DNA of 64,000 bases from Psychromarinibacter sp048262455 (GTDB lineage Bacteria; Pseudomonadota; Alphaproteobacteria; Rhodobacterales; Rhodobacteraceae), in assembly GCA_048262455.1 (NCBI GenBank), contig JBLXFD010000017.1:1-64000 (forward strand), given 5' to 3'. Of the stretch, positions 54,186 through 62,298 are shown piece by piece (within the stretch, counting starts at the first letter, position 1; every line of letters begins with the position of its first letter). Position numbers and translations under genes: made by a program. Under the pieces are notes generated by a model. It saw only the letters and a program-made list of their open reading frames with translations, was not told the origin of the DNA and made no database searches.

Positions 54186-54217
54186 GCCTCCGGCGGGGAT
54201 ATTTGAAACCAGAAGAA
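54186..54217 (+). other. GGATATTT...AGAAGAA motif copy after paaK
   Basis: GCCTCCGGCGGGGATATTTG followed by AAACCAGAAGAA lies 25 bp after the paaK stop, in sense orientation. It matches the tail of the elements after truA and priA, but the two preceding hairpins are absent. It forms a long inverted repeat with the copy at 54337-54369. Confidence 0.65.
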
Positions 54218-54336
54218 GGCAAGGTTTTCTTAACCCTCCGGCGGCAACATGGTCCCGCGGTACAGGCGGGGACGCCGATGACCGCACCGGAAGAAGGCCC
54301 CCCGTTCCCCCGCCGGGGCGGGGGGCTGACTGCATG

Positions 54337-54369
54337 TTCTTCTGGTCTGCAAATATCCCCGCCGGAGGC
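54337..54369 (-). other. GGATATTT...AGAAGAA motif copy after paaZ
   Basis: On the minus strand GCCTCCGGCGGGGATATTTG then CAGACCAGAAGAA lies 90 bp past the paaZ stop, again in the sense of the gene just ended. It is complementary to the copy after paaK over about 30 bp. The rest of 54218-54458 holds a CCCCGCC/GGCGGGG hairpin near 54306-54326 and no gene. Confidence 0.65.
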
Positions 54370-54458
54370 TCCGCAGGTGCCAGCCGCGCCGTGGCCGGGC
54401 GCGGGCGGCACACCTTCACAGGCAGGAATGATCGTCGCGCGGCAGCGCGTCCGCTGGA

Positions 54459-56501
54459 TCAGGGCCAGTGCCGGGCGACCATGGTCAACACGTCGTAGAC
54501 CGCGACCTCGGCGTTCTCCTGGTTGGTGACCCGGCAGTCCCACCGCACCTCGCCGTGCTCCGCCGTCTCACGCGGGTTGATGGACTTGCAGGTCAGCAGC
54601 ACCTGCAGGCTGTCGCCGAAGTAGACCGGCGTCAGGAAGCGCAGGTTGTCGAGGCCGTAGTTCGCCAGCACCGGCCCCGGCGCGGGGTCGACGAAGAGCC
54701 CGGCGGCGAAGGAGACGATCAGGTAGCCATGGGCCACCCGGTCCTCGAAGAAAGGGTTGGCGCGCGCCGCCTCGGCGTCCATGTGGGCGTAGAAGGTGTC
54801 GCCGGTGAAGGCGGCGAAATACTCCACGTCCTCGCGCGTCACCTGCCGCGTTTCGGTCAGGAGCTGGTCGCCGATCCGCAGGCTGTCCAGCGCGCGGCGG
54901 AAGGGGTGGCCCGCGCGGCGCACCGGCGCGCCGGGGATCCATTCGCCGGTGACCGCCGAGATCATGGCCGGCGCGCCCTGCACCGCGCTGCGCTGCATGA
55001 AGTGCGCCACGCCGCGCATGCCGCCCATCTCCTCGCCGCCGCCCGCGCGCCCCGGGCCGCCGTGCACCAGCGGCGCCAGCGGCGATCCGTGGCCGGTGGA
55101 GCTTTTCGCCGAGGCCGCGCTGCCCACCAGCACCCGGCCGTGCCAAGGCGCCAGCCCCCGCACCACGAGGCCCGCCAGCGCGGGATCAGCAGTGAACAGC
55201 GATGACACCAGCGAGCCGCGTCCGCGCCGGACGAGTTCCACCGCCGCCTCGGGCGTGTCGTAGGCCATGACCGTGGCCACCGGGCCGAAGGCCTCGACCT
55301 CGTGGGGCGCGCGGGCGGTGAGCGGGTCGGGGCAGCGCAGCAGCACCGGGTTCAGGAAAGCCCCCGCCGCCGCGTCGCCGGAGGCCAGCGTCACCCGGTC
55401 CGGGTCGCCCGCCACCACCTCGGCCTCTGCCGCCAGCGCGCCGATGCGTGCGCGCAGCCCCTCGCGGTCCTCCAGCGAGGCCAGCGCGCCCATGCCCGTG
55501 CCCGCCTCGCCCGGCAGCCCCACGGGCACCGCCGCCAGCCGCGCCGAGAGCGCCTTTATCACCGCCGCCTCGTGGTGCGCCGGCACGATCACCCGGCGGA
55601 TCGCGGTGCATTTCTGCCCCGCCTTCACCGTCATCTCGCGGGTCACCTCGGCCAGGAACAGGTCGAACTCCGCCGTGCCGGGCCCGGCGTCCGGGCCGAG
55701 GATTGCGGCGTTCAGGCTGTCGGCCTCCATGGTGAACCGCACCGAGCGCGCCACCACCGCCGGGTGGGTCCGCAGCCGCTGCCCGGTTTCGGCAGAGCCG
55801 GTGAAGGTCAGCGCGTCCTGCTCGCACAGGTGGTCCAGCAGGTCGCCTGCGCCGCCGCAGACCAGTTGCAGCGCGCCCTCGGGCAGCAGCCCGGTGGCCA
55901 GGATCCGCTGCACCACGGCCTCTGTCAGGTAGGCGGTCTGCGAGGCGGGCTTTACCACGCAGGGCACCCCCGCGATCAGCGCCGGAGCGATCTTTTCCAG
56001 CAACCCCCAGACCGGGAAGTTGAAGGCGTTGATGTGCACCGCCACGCCTTCCAGCGGCGTCAGGATGTGCTGCGCCACGAAGCTGCCGTCGCGGGACAGC
56101 GGTTCCACCGGCCCCTCGGTGATGACCCGGGCGTTGGGCCATTCGCGCCGCGCCTTCGAGGCGAAGGACAGCAGCGTGCCGATGCCGCCCTCGATATCCA
56201 CCTCGCCGTCGCGGCGGGTGGCGCCGGTGGCGAGGCTGACCTCGTGGAAATGCGCGCGCTGCTCCATCAGCGCCAGGCCCAGCGCCTTCAGCATCAGCGC
56301 CCGTTCGTGCAGCGTCATCGCCCGCAGCGCCGCGCCGCCGGTCTGCCGCCCCCAGGCCAGCGCCTCGGCGAAGTCCAGCCTCTCGGCGCCGATCCGCGCC
56401 ACCGGGGCGCCGGTGGCCGCGTCGCGCAGCAGCCGCCCCTCGCCCGCGCCGGCGCGCCATGCGCCCGCCAGGTAGCTTTCCAGCCGCCGCGCCTCAGCCA
56501 T
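54459..56501 (-). CDS. paaZ: PaaZ, bifunctional oxepin-CoA hydrolase / semialdehyde dehydrogenase
   Basis: The product is 680 aa from ATG 56501 (MAEARRLESYLAG). The ALDH domain (1-520) has HINAFNFPVWGLLEKIAPAL, catalytic Cys298 in KAGQKCTAIRR and FTGSAETGQ. The C-terminal MaoC-type hydratase domain (about 540-680) has AAFTGDTFYAHMD, RVAHGYLIVSFAAGLF and YGLDNLRFLTPVYFGD. It opens the oxepin ring formed from epoxyphenylacetyl-CoA and oxidises the resulting aldehyde. It is last in the minus-strand paa operon, overlapping the upstream PaaA/PaaC-like gene by 8 bp. Confidence 0.95.
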   Translation of the reverse strand: MAEARRLESYLAGAWRAGAGEGRLLRDAATGAPVARIGAERLDFAEALAWGRQTGGAALRAMTLHERALMLKALGLALMEQRAHFHEVSLATGATRRDGEVDIEGGIGTLLSFASKARREWPNARVITEGPVEPLSRDGSFVAQHILTPLEGVAVHINAFNFPVWGLLEKIAPALIAGVPCVVKPASQTAYLTEAVVQRILATGLLPEGALQLVCGGAGDLLDHLCEQDALTFTGSAETGQRLRTHPAVVARSVRFTMEADSLNAAILGPDAGPGTAEFDLFLAEVTREMTVKAGQKCTAIRRVIVPAHHEAAVIKALSARLAAVPVGLPGEAGTGMGALASLEDREGLRARIGALAAEAEVVAGDPDRVTLASGDAAAGAFLNPVLLRCPDPLTARAPHEVEAFGPVATVMAYDTPEAAVELVRRGRGSLVSSLFTADPALAGLVVRGLAPWHGRVLVGSAASAKSSTGHGSPLAPLVHGGPGRAGGGEEMGGMRGVAHFMQRSAVQGAPAMISAVTGEWIPGAPVRRAGHPFRRALDSLRIGDQLLTETRQVTREDVEYFAAFTGDTFYAHMDAEAARANPFFEDRVAHGYLIVSFAAGLFVDPAPGPVLANYGLDNLRFLTPVYFGDSLQVLLTCKSINPRETAEHGEVRWDCRVTNQENAEVAVYDVLTMVARHWP

Positions 56502-57264
56502 GCCGTACCCCCAGTTCCGAAAGGCAGGCCCCTGCCGCTTCCTCCCACTGTGCCCGCAGCGCGCCGTTGTCGCGGCGGCGCAGCCCCATGGCCTCCAGCC
56601 GGTCGAACCGGTCCGAGCGCGCCACGCCGAAGGTTTCCGCCACCCTCGGCCACCAGTAGTCCGCCGCCGCCCGCGCACCCTCCGCGCCGCCGCCCTCGAC
56701 GATCCGCGCCAGCCCCTCGCAGCCCAGTTCCATGTGCCGCCGCTCTCGCGGAAGGATGTCCTGCAGCACGGCGGCAAAGGGCGCGTAGGAGCCTCCGGCC
56801 ATCTCCTGCAGCTGCACCACCGTGGCCTGCCCCATCAGCACGTTCATCACCACCGCGTCGGTCCAGCCCTCCAGCGGGTAGTGGAACACCGACAGCCGCA
56901 TGTCGCCGCCCTGCCGCCGGGCCTCTACCGCCGCGTCGCGGGGGCCCCGCGCGGCCCAGTCGTGGGCGGAGTTGTAGCGCGCCTTGTCGGTGCCGAACTC
57001 GGCCATCAGGTCCAGCACCTGCTCTGCGTGGCTGGCCTTTTCCAGCACGATGCGGCTGGCGGCGATGCGTTCGCGGATGCCGGGGGCGGCGTTGATCACC
57101 GCCGCGAAACCGGCCGAGCCCGCCAGCTCGCTGTCGACGAAGGAGGCCATCAGCCGCATCACCTCGGCCCGGTAGCGCGGCGGCGCGTTGGCGGGCGAGG
57201 TCAGGCGGCCGCCGCGGGCGAGGTAGTCCTCCAGCGCCATGGTGTCTTCGGGATCACTGGTCAT
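56494..57264 (-). CDS. Extra ferritin-like PaaA/PaaC-family protein in the paa operon
   Basis: The product is 256 aa, all-helical and of the phenylacetate-catabolic (PaaA/PaaC) family, but distinct from both subunits encoded nearby. The second di-iron helix motif is kept (LPRERRHMELG, E-x-x-H). The first, EAGH in this operon's PaaA, reads KASH here (VLEKASHAEQVLDLMAEFG), so the iron site is probably incomplete. It is tightly packed between paaE (11-bp overlap) and paaZ (8-bp overlap), implying a role with the epoxidase or ring opening. An in-frame ATG eight codons in is an alternative start. The function is not established. Confidence 0.8.
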   Translation of the reverse strand: MTSDPEDTMALEDYLARGGRLTSPANAPPRYRAEVMRLMASFVDSELAGSAGFAAVINAAPGIRERIAASRIVLEKASHAEQVLDLMAEFGTDKARYNSAHDWAARGPRDAAVEARRQGGDMRLSVFHYPLEGWTDAVVMNVLMGQATVVQLQEMAGGSYAPFAAVLQDILPRERRHMELGCEGLARIVEGGGAEGARAAADYWWPRVAETFGVARSDRFDRLEAMGLRRRDNGALRAQWEEAAGACLSELGVRHG

Positions 57265-58330
57265 AGCTCAGCACCACCCTGTCGCCCACCGGCAGGCACT
57301 GGCACGACAGGACGTAGCCCGCCCGCACCTCGTAATCCTCCAGCGCGTGGTTCACCTGCATCTCCACCTCGCCCTCCAGCACCCTTGCGCGGCAGGTGGA
57401 ACAGACCCCGGCCTTGCAGGAGAAGGGCGCGTCCATGTCTTGGGCCAGCGCGGCGTCCAGCAGCGAGGTGCCGTCGCGTGCCATGCGGAAGTTGCGGGTG
57501 GTGCCGTCCAGCGTGACCGAGACGGCGCAGCCGGCGTCGCCGGAGGTCTCGGCGCGCGCGGCAGGGCGCTGCTTCAGCTGGCCGGGCTGGGACGAGGCGA
57601 ACAGCTCGAACCGGATCTGCCCGTCCTCCAGCCCGTGGGCGCGCAGCGCCTCGGCGATGGTCAGCATCATCGGCTCGGGTCCGCAGATAAAGGCCATGTC
57701 CACGGAGGCCGGGTCGATCCAGATCTTGAACAGGCGGTCCAGCTTTTCCGCGTCGAGCCGCCCGGTGAACAGGTCGATCTCCTGCGCCTCGGTCTCCAGC
57801 ACGTGGATCACCGACAGCCGGCCGAGATACCGGTTCTTCAGGTCCTCCAGCTCCTCGCGGAACATGATCGAGCCGATGGCCCGGTTGGCGTAGACCAGAG
57901 TGAACCGCGCGGCGGGTTCGCGCGACAGGATGGTCTTGACCAGCGACAGCACCGGCGTGATGCCCGACCCGCCCGCGAAGCCCAGGTAGTGGCGCGCCGA
58001 CTGCGGGTCCAGCGGCGCGTGGAAGCGCCCGGCGGGGGGCATCGCCTCCAGCACCGTGCCGGGGGTCAGCGCCTCGTTGGCCCAGCCGGAGAAGGCGCCG
58101 CCCTCGACCCGCTTGATTCCCACCCGCAGCGCGCCCTCGTCGAGGCCGGAGCAGATCGAGTAGGAGCGGCGGATCTCCTCGCCGTCGAAGTCGCGGCGGA
58201 AGGTCAGGTACTGGCCCTGGGTGAAGGCGAAGGCCTCGGCGTCCTCGGGGCGCGGGCGCAAGGTGAGGACCACGGCGTCGCGGGTCTCGCGCCGGACATC
58301 GGTGACTTCGAGGGGCAGGAAACGGGGCAC
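57254..58330 (-). CDS. paaE: PaaE, reductase of phenylacetyl-CoA epoxidase
   Basis: The product is 358 aa from a GTG start. The FAD domain has IRRSYSICSGLDEG, the NAD domain GFAGGSGITPVLSLVKTIL and FICGPEPMM, and a C-terminal plant-type 2Fe-2S domain has SCKAGVCSTCRARV with a fourth cysteine in YVLSCQCLP. It passes electrons from NAD(P)H to the PaaA di-iron site. It is co-transcribed with paaABCD. Confidence 0.95.
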   Translation of the reverse strand: MPRFLPLEVTDVRRETRDAVVLTLRPRPEDAEAFAFTQGQYLTFRRDFDGEEIRRSYSICSGLDEGALRVGIKRVEGGAFSGWANEALTPGTVLEAMPPAGRFHAPLDPQSARHYLGFAGGSGITPVLSLVKTILSREPAARFTLVYANRAIGSIMFREELEDLKNRYLGRLSVIHVLETEAQEIDLFTGRLDAEKLDRLFKIWIDPASVDMAFICGPEPMMLTIAEALRAHGLEDGQIRFELFASSQPGQLKQRPAARAETSGDAGCAVSVTLDGTTRNFRMARDGTSLLDAALAQDMDAPFSCKAGVCSTCRARVLEGEVEMQVNHALEDYEVRAGYVLSCQCLPVGDRVVLSYDQ

Positions 58331-58340
58331 GCGCGGCTCC

Positions 58341-58874
58341 TCAGAGGCACTTGAAGTAGTCGAAGGGTTCCAGGCAGTCGCCGCAGCGCCAGGCGGCCTT
58401 GCAGGGGGTGGAGCCGAAGCGGCTGACCTCCTGCGTCCGGGCCGAGCCGCAGCGCGGACAGGCCACCACGGCGTTGCCCTGCCCCAGCCGCGCCCGCGCC
58501 AGCAGGCGGCCGTCTGCGGCGGTTCCGTCCACCGGCGGCGCGATGCCGTAGGCGCGCAGCTTCTCGCGCCCCTCGGCACTCAGCCAGTCGGTGGTCCAGG
58601 GGGGCGACAGGCGCCGTTCCAGCCGCAGCCGTTCCACCCCGAGGGCGCGCAGGGCGGTCTCGATCCCGAGGTTGATGACCGCGGTGGCGGGGCAGCCGGA
58701 ATAGGTGGGGGTGACGGCAACCACCAGCGTGTCGCCGTCATATCGGACCTCGCGGATGATCCCCAGGTCGGTGAGGCTGATCACCGGGATCTCGGGGTCG
58801 GGGATCTCCGCGAGGCAGGCGCGCACCGCGTCCAGCGAGACCCGGGTGTCCTGCGCGGCGCTACCACTCGGCAT
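58341..58874 (-). CDS. paaD: PaaD, epoxidase assembly protein
   Basis: The product is 177 aa. The N-terminal DUF59/MIP18-like domain has PDPEIPVISLTDLGIIREV and TPTYSGCPATAVINLGIE, and a C-terminal zinc-type region has CPRCGS, CKAAWRCGDC and YFKC. It is thought to help metal-centre maturation of the epoxidase complex. It overlaps paaC by 14 bp. Confidence 0.94.
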   Translation of the reverse strand: MPSGSAAQDTRVSLDAVRACLAEIPDPEIPVISLTDLGIIREVRYDGDTLVVAVTPTYSGCPATAVINLGIETALRALGVERLRLERRLSPPWTTDWLSAEGREKLRAYGIAPPVDGTAADGRLLARARLGQGNAVVACPRCGSARTQEVSRFGSTPCKAAWRCGDCLEPFDYFKCL

Positions 58875-59700
58875 CGGGATAGGCCCTTTGCAGGAACTGC
58901 ATCTCGGCCAGCAGGAAGCCCAGGTGTTCGGTATGCCGCCCCTGCTTGCCGCCGCGGTGAAAGCCGGGGGCCTCGGGCATTCCCAGCGTCGCCGCCTCCA
59001 GCACCTCGCGCACCGCGGCCTCCCAGGCCGGGCGCAGGGACGAGGGGGGCGGCATCACCCCCGCCTCCGCCAGCGCCGCGTCCACCGGGTCGTCGGCCAG
59101 CGCCTCGTCGGCGTAGGGCCAGAGGTCGGCCAGCGCGGCGGCCATGCGGGCGTGGCTTTCGGGCGTGCCGTCGCCCAGCCGCACCACAAGGTCGGCCGAG
59201 CGTTCGAGGTGGTAGGACGCCTCGCGCTCCGCCTTTGCGGCGATCTCGGCGAGGCGGGTCTCGGGGCTGGCGGCGGCGGCGCGCAGCAGGGGCAAATGCC
59301 AGGCGTCGAACAGGAACTGCCGCATCAGGGTACGGGCATAGTCGCCGTTCGGCCGCTCGAGCATCTTCACGTTGCGAAAGCCCGCCACGTCGCGGCGGAA
59401 GGCCAGCGCGTCGGCATCGCGCCCGCGCCCCTCGGTCTCGCCCGCCAGCGCCAGCCAGAGCTGCGCCTGCCCCACAAGGTCCAGCGCCACGTTCGCGAGG
59501 GCGATGTCCTCCTCCAACGCCGGGGCGTGGCCGCACCATTCCGACAGCCGGTGCCCGAGAATCAGCGCGTTGTCGCCGGTGCGCAGCAGCCACTCGGTCA
59601 GCGCGGGGCCGTGGGAGGGGTCGGGGGCGTGGCCCTCGCCCTTCGCCTCGCGGGCCAGCGCCTCGGCCTCGGGGGTCATCATGTCGGGCAGCGAGGGCAT
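58861..59700 (-). CDS. paaC: PaaC, structural subunit of phenylacetyl-CoA epoxidase
   Basis: The product is 279 aa, a ferritin-like helical protein without a full di-iron site, which pairs with PaaA. Landmarks are LRTGDNALILGHRLSEWCG, LANVALDLVGQAQLWLALAG, EREASYHLERSADLVVRLGDG and the C-terminal HTEHLGFLLAEMQFLQRAYP. The start ATG touches the paaB stop (TGATG). Confidence 0.95.
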   Translation of the reverse strand: MPSLPDMMTPEAEALAREAKGEGHAPDPSHGPALTEWLLRTGDNALILGHRLSEWCGHAPALEEDIALANVALDLVGQAQLWLALAGETEGRGRDADALAFRRDVAGFRNVKMLERPNGDYARTLMRQFLFDAWHLPLLRAAAASPETRLAEIAAKAEREASYHLERSADLVVRLGDGTPESHARMAAALADLWPYADEALADDPVDAALAEAGVMPPPSSLRPAWEAAVREVLEAATLGMPEAPGFHRGGKQGRHTEHLGFLLAEMQFLQRAYPDAEW

Positions 59701-59984
59701 CACATGTGTCCCACGTCGTCGGGGATGTCGTAGAAGGTGGGATGGCGGTAGACCTTGCTTTCCGCCGGGTCGAACAGCGGGCCCTTTTCCGAGGGCGAGG
59801 AGGCGGCGATGTCGGCGGAGCGGACCACCCAGATGGAGACCCCCTCGTTCCGGCGGGTGTAGACGTCGCGGGCGTTGTTGATCGCCATCTCGGCGTCCGG
59901 GGCGTGCAGGCTGCCGACATGGCGGTGGTTCAGCCCGTGCTGGCCGCGGATGAAGATTTCCCAGAGGGGCCATTCACGGCTCAT
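59700..59984 (-). CDS. paaB: PaaB, phenylacetyl-CoA epoxidase subunit
   Basis: The product is 94 aa (MSREWPLWEIFIRGQHGL at the start, YDIPDDVGHM at the end). PaaB links PaaAC heterodimers in the epoxidase. NARDVYTRRNEGVSIWVV is the family core. A 274-bp gap containing an inverted-repeat element separates it from paaA, which is unusual in this otherwise overlapping operon. Confidence 0.95.
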   Translation of the reverse strand: MSREWPLWEIFIRGQHGLNHRHVGSLHAPDAEMAINNARDVYTRRNEGVSIWVVRSADIAASSPSEKGPLFDPAESKVYRHPTFYDIPDDVGHM

Positions 59985-60083
59985 GTCGAGTGCTCCTGTA
60001 GCCGGGTGGAACGGGCAGCGCCCGGATGCCTGCTGCGAAGGAGCATCGCGCTCCGCTCGAACCTTTTCGCCCGGCCGCAGGCC

Positions 60084-60213
60084 GGGCAGCGCCCGACCCT
60101 CCCCCCGGGAGGGCGCATTGTGGACGTCACGCGCCGAAACATCGGCAGGCAGAGTGACGACGGCGCGGCGACCTCGTTCGCGGCATGCGCCCACCCAGGG
60201 TCGGGCGCTGCCC
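60084..60213. repeat. 130-bp segment with 17-bp terminal inverted repeats inside the paa operon
   Basis: GGGCAGCGCCCGACCCT (60084-60100) and AGGGTCGGGCGCTGCCC (60197-60213) are perfect inverted copies. The interior includes CCTCCCCCCGGGAGGGCGC, another palindrome, and no open frame. A related GGGCAGCGCCCGGATG occurs at 60019-60034. The rest of the paaB-paaA gap (59985-60258) holds no gene. It looks like a small mobile or REP-like insertion; origin is inferred. Confidence 0.6.
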
Positions 60214-60258
60214 TACGCGCTGCTGCCCTACCCGCAGAAGCCAAATCCTGCACCGCCC

Positions 60259-61239
60259 CTACTCCGCCGCCACCCGCGCCGCCGCCTTGTCGGCGTGCGC
60301 CGCCAGCCCGTCGCGGAACCAGGCGCCCTCGTCCCAGGCCTTGCGCTGGGCCTCCATCCGTTCCGTGTTGCAGGGCCCCTGCCCCTTCAGCACCGCGTAG
60401 AATTCATCCCAGTCCGGCTCGGAGAAGTCGTAGCCGCCCTTCTCTTCGTTCCAGGCCAGCGCCGGGTCGGGCACCTTCAGCCCCAGGAACTCCGCCTGCG
60501 GGACGGTCTCGTTGACGAAGCGCTGGCGCAGCTCGTCGTTGGTGTTGATCTTGATCCGCCAGGCCATCGATTGCGCGGAATGCACCGACTCCTTGTCCGA
60601 CGGGCCGAACATCATCAACGCCGGGTACCAGTAGCGGTCCAGCGCGTCCTGGGCCATCTCGCGCTGCGCCTCGGTGCCGCGCGCCATCTTCATCATGATC
60701 GCGTAGCCCTGCCGCTGGTGAAAGCTTTCCTCCTTGCAGATCCGCACCATCGCCCGGGCATAGGGCCCGTAGGAGCAGCGCTGCAGCGGCACCTGGTTCA
60801 TGATCGCCGCGCCGTCCACCAACCAGCCGATGGCGCCGATGTCGGCCCAGCTGAGCGTGGGGTAATTGAAGATCGACGAATACTTCATCTTCCCCGACAG
60901 CAGCGCGCGGGTCAGATCGTCCCGGGTCACGCCCAGCGTCTCGCAGGCGGAATAAAGATACAGCCCGTGCCCCGCCTCGTCCTGCACCTTGGCCAGCAGG
61001 ATCTGCTTGCGCTCCAGCGTCGGGGCGCGGGTGATCCAGTTGCCCTCGGGCAGCTGGCCGACGATCTCGGAGTGGGCGTGCTGGCCGATCTGGCGGATCA
61101 GCGTCTTGCGGTATCCCTCGGGCATCCACTCCTTGGGCTCGATGCGCTCTCCCGCGTCGATGCGGGCCTGGAAGGCGCGTTCCTCGGGGCTCATCTCGTC
61201 GGGCGCGGTGCCCTCGGACTTGACCATCTGTGCGTACAT
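60259..61239 (-). CDS. paaA: PaaA, catalytic di-iron subunit of phenylacetyl-CoA epoxidase
   Basis: The product is 326 aa from ATG 61239 behind GGAGGA. Di-iron helices show as AKVQDEAGHGLYLYSACETLG (E-A-G-H) and ICKEESFHQRQGYAIMMK (E-S-F-H). GRTLIR-type context appears as MPEGYRKTLIRQIGQHAHSE. It inserts oxygen across the ring of phenylacetyl-CoA. First structural gene of the operon, 87 bp downstream of paaX. Confidence 0.97.
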   Translation of the reverse strand: MYAQMVKSEGTAPDEMSPEERAFQARIDAGERIEPKEWMPEGYRKTLIRQIGQHAHSEIVGQLPEGNWITRAPTLERKQILLAKVQDEAGHGLYLYSACETLGVTRDDLTRALLSGKMKYSSIFNYPTLSWADIGAIGWLVDGAAIMNQVPLQRCSYGPYARAMVRICKEESFHQRQGYAIMMKMARGTEAQREMAQDALDRYWYPALMMFGPSDKESVHSAQSMAWRIKINTNDELRQRFVNETVPQAEFLGLKVPDPALAWNEEKGGYDFSEPDWDEFYAVLKGQGPCNTERMEAQRKAWDEGAWFRDGLAAHADKAAARVAAE

Positions 61240-61325
61240 GGGCGGATCCTCCCTGGTGCGGAACATAGCGCAAAAGCATCACGCGAGAAACAGGAAATGC
61301 GCGCGGCCTGTGATGTTTCCCCGCG

Positions 61326-62240
61326 CTACCCCGCCGCCGCCTCGCGCGAGAGCCGCTCCAGCCGCCCGCGGGTCTCAGCGGTCTGCGCCGGCAGCAGACC
61401 GGCGGCAGAGGCAAAGCTGCGGCCCACATGGCCGTCGGCGGCGGCGGCGAGGGCGAGGTAGGCGTTTACGAACAACTGCCGCGCGGCGGGGCCGGGCCAG
61501 TCCGGCGGCAGGGCGGCAGCGGGCAGGCGCGGGTCGATCAGCGCCGCCTGCCGGTAGCGGTGCACCAGCCGCAGCCGCAGCGCCAGCGCCTCGGGACCTT
61601 GCGCCCGCGCGCCCGTGTTCAAAGCCGCCGCCACGGGGCGGTGCTGATCGAGGAACCTCTGGTAGGCCGCCGCTGCGTCCTCCAACGGCCAGAGCCGCGC
61701 GGCGAGGGACGGCAGGTCCGCGGCATCTACGGGCGGGCCCGCCGCCAGCAGCGCGCCCGGCGGCCTTTCAAGGTCCACCCGGTCCGGGGCCAGCGCCGCC
61801 TCTGGCCCCAGCCGCGCCCAGCCCTCCGGCAGCGCGCCCGCCGCCGCGCCCAGCGCCAGCAGCCAGCCATCTGGCGCCGGGGGCGGGGCGTAGAACAGCC
61901 GGCCCGCCGCCGCGAATTCCGCCTGCGCGGCCTCGGTCAGGCGGTAGTAGCTGCGCCGCCCGATCCGCTCGCCCGCCAGCCGCCCGGCGCCCACCAGCCG
62001 CGAAACGGCGGTGCGCACGAGGCTTTCGCTGATGCCATGGGCGGCGCAGGCCTCGATCAGGGTGCCCATCCACAACTGCCCGCCGCGCGGCTCTGCCACG
62101 TCGCCGTAGATCGTGACGATGAAGCCGGTGGCGCGCGGCGGATCGCGGTGCAGCGCGGCGCGCAGGGCGTGGCCGCCATCGGCGGTGGCATCGGCGGGCG
62201 CGGGGCTGGGCATCGGCGGGATCCGGGGCGGGGAAAGCAT
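61326..62240 (-). CDS. paaX: PaaX-type transcriptional repressor
   Basis: The product is 304 aa. An N-terminal winged helix (about 40-110; TGFIVTIYGDVAEPRGGQLWMGTL, VRTAVSRLVGAGRLAGERIG) and a C-terminal PaaX domain are present. PaaX represses paa genes and releases DNA on binding phenylacetyl-CoA. It lies directly upstream of paaA in the same direction. A GTG one codon earlier or ATG at 62213 are alternative starts. Confidence 0.92.
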   Translation of the reverse strand: MLSPPRIPPMPSPAPADATADGGHALRAALHRDPPRATGFIVTIYGDVAEPRGGQLWMGTLIEACAAHGISESLVRTAVSRLVGAGRLAGERIGRRSYYRLTEAAQAEFAAAGRLFYAPPPAPDGWLLALGAAAGALPEGWARLGPEAALAPDRVDLERPPGALLAAGPPVDAADLPSLAARLWPLEDAAAAYQRFLDQHRPVAAALNTGARAQGPEALALRLRLVHRYRQAALIDPRLPAAALPPDWPGPAARQLFVNAYLALAAAADGHVGRSFASAAGLLPAQTAETRGRLERLSREAAAG

Positions 62241-62298
62241 CACGCCATCAAAGCACGAATGCCCGGCGCTGTCATGTCCGGCGCCCCCGGATCGCCGG

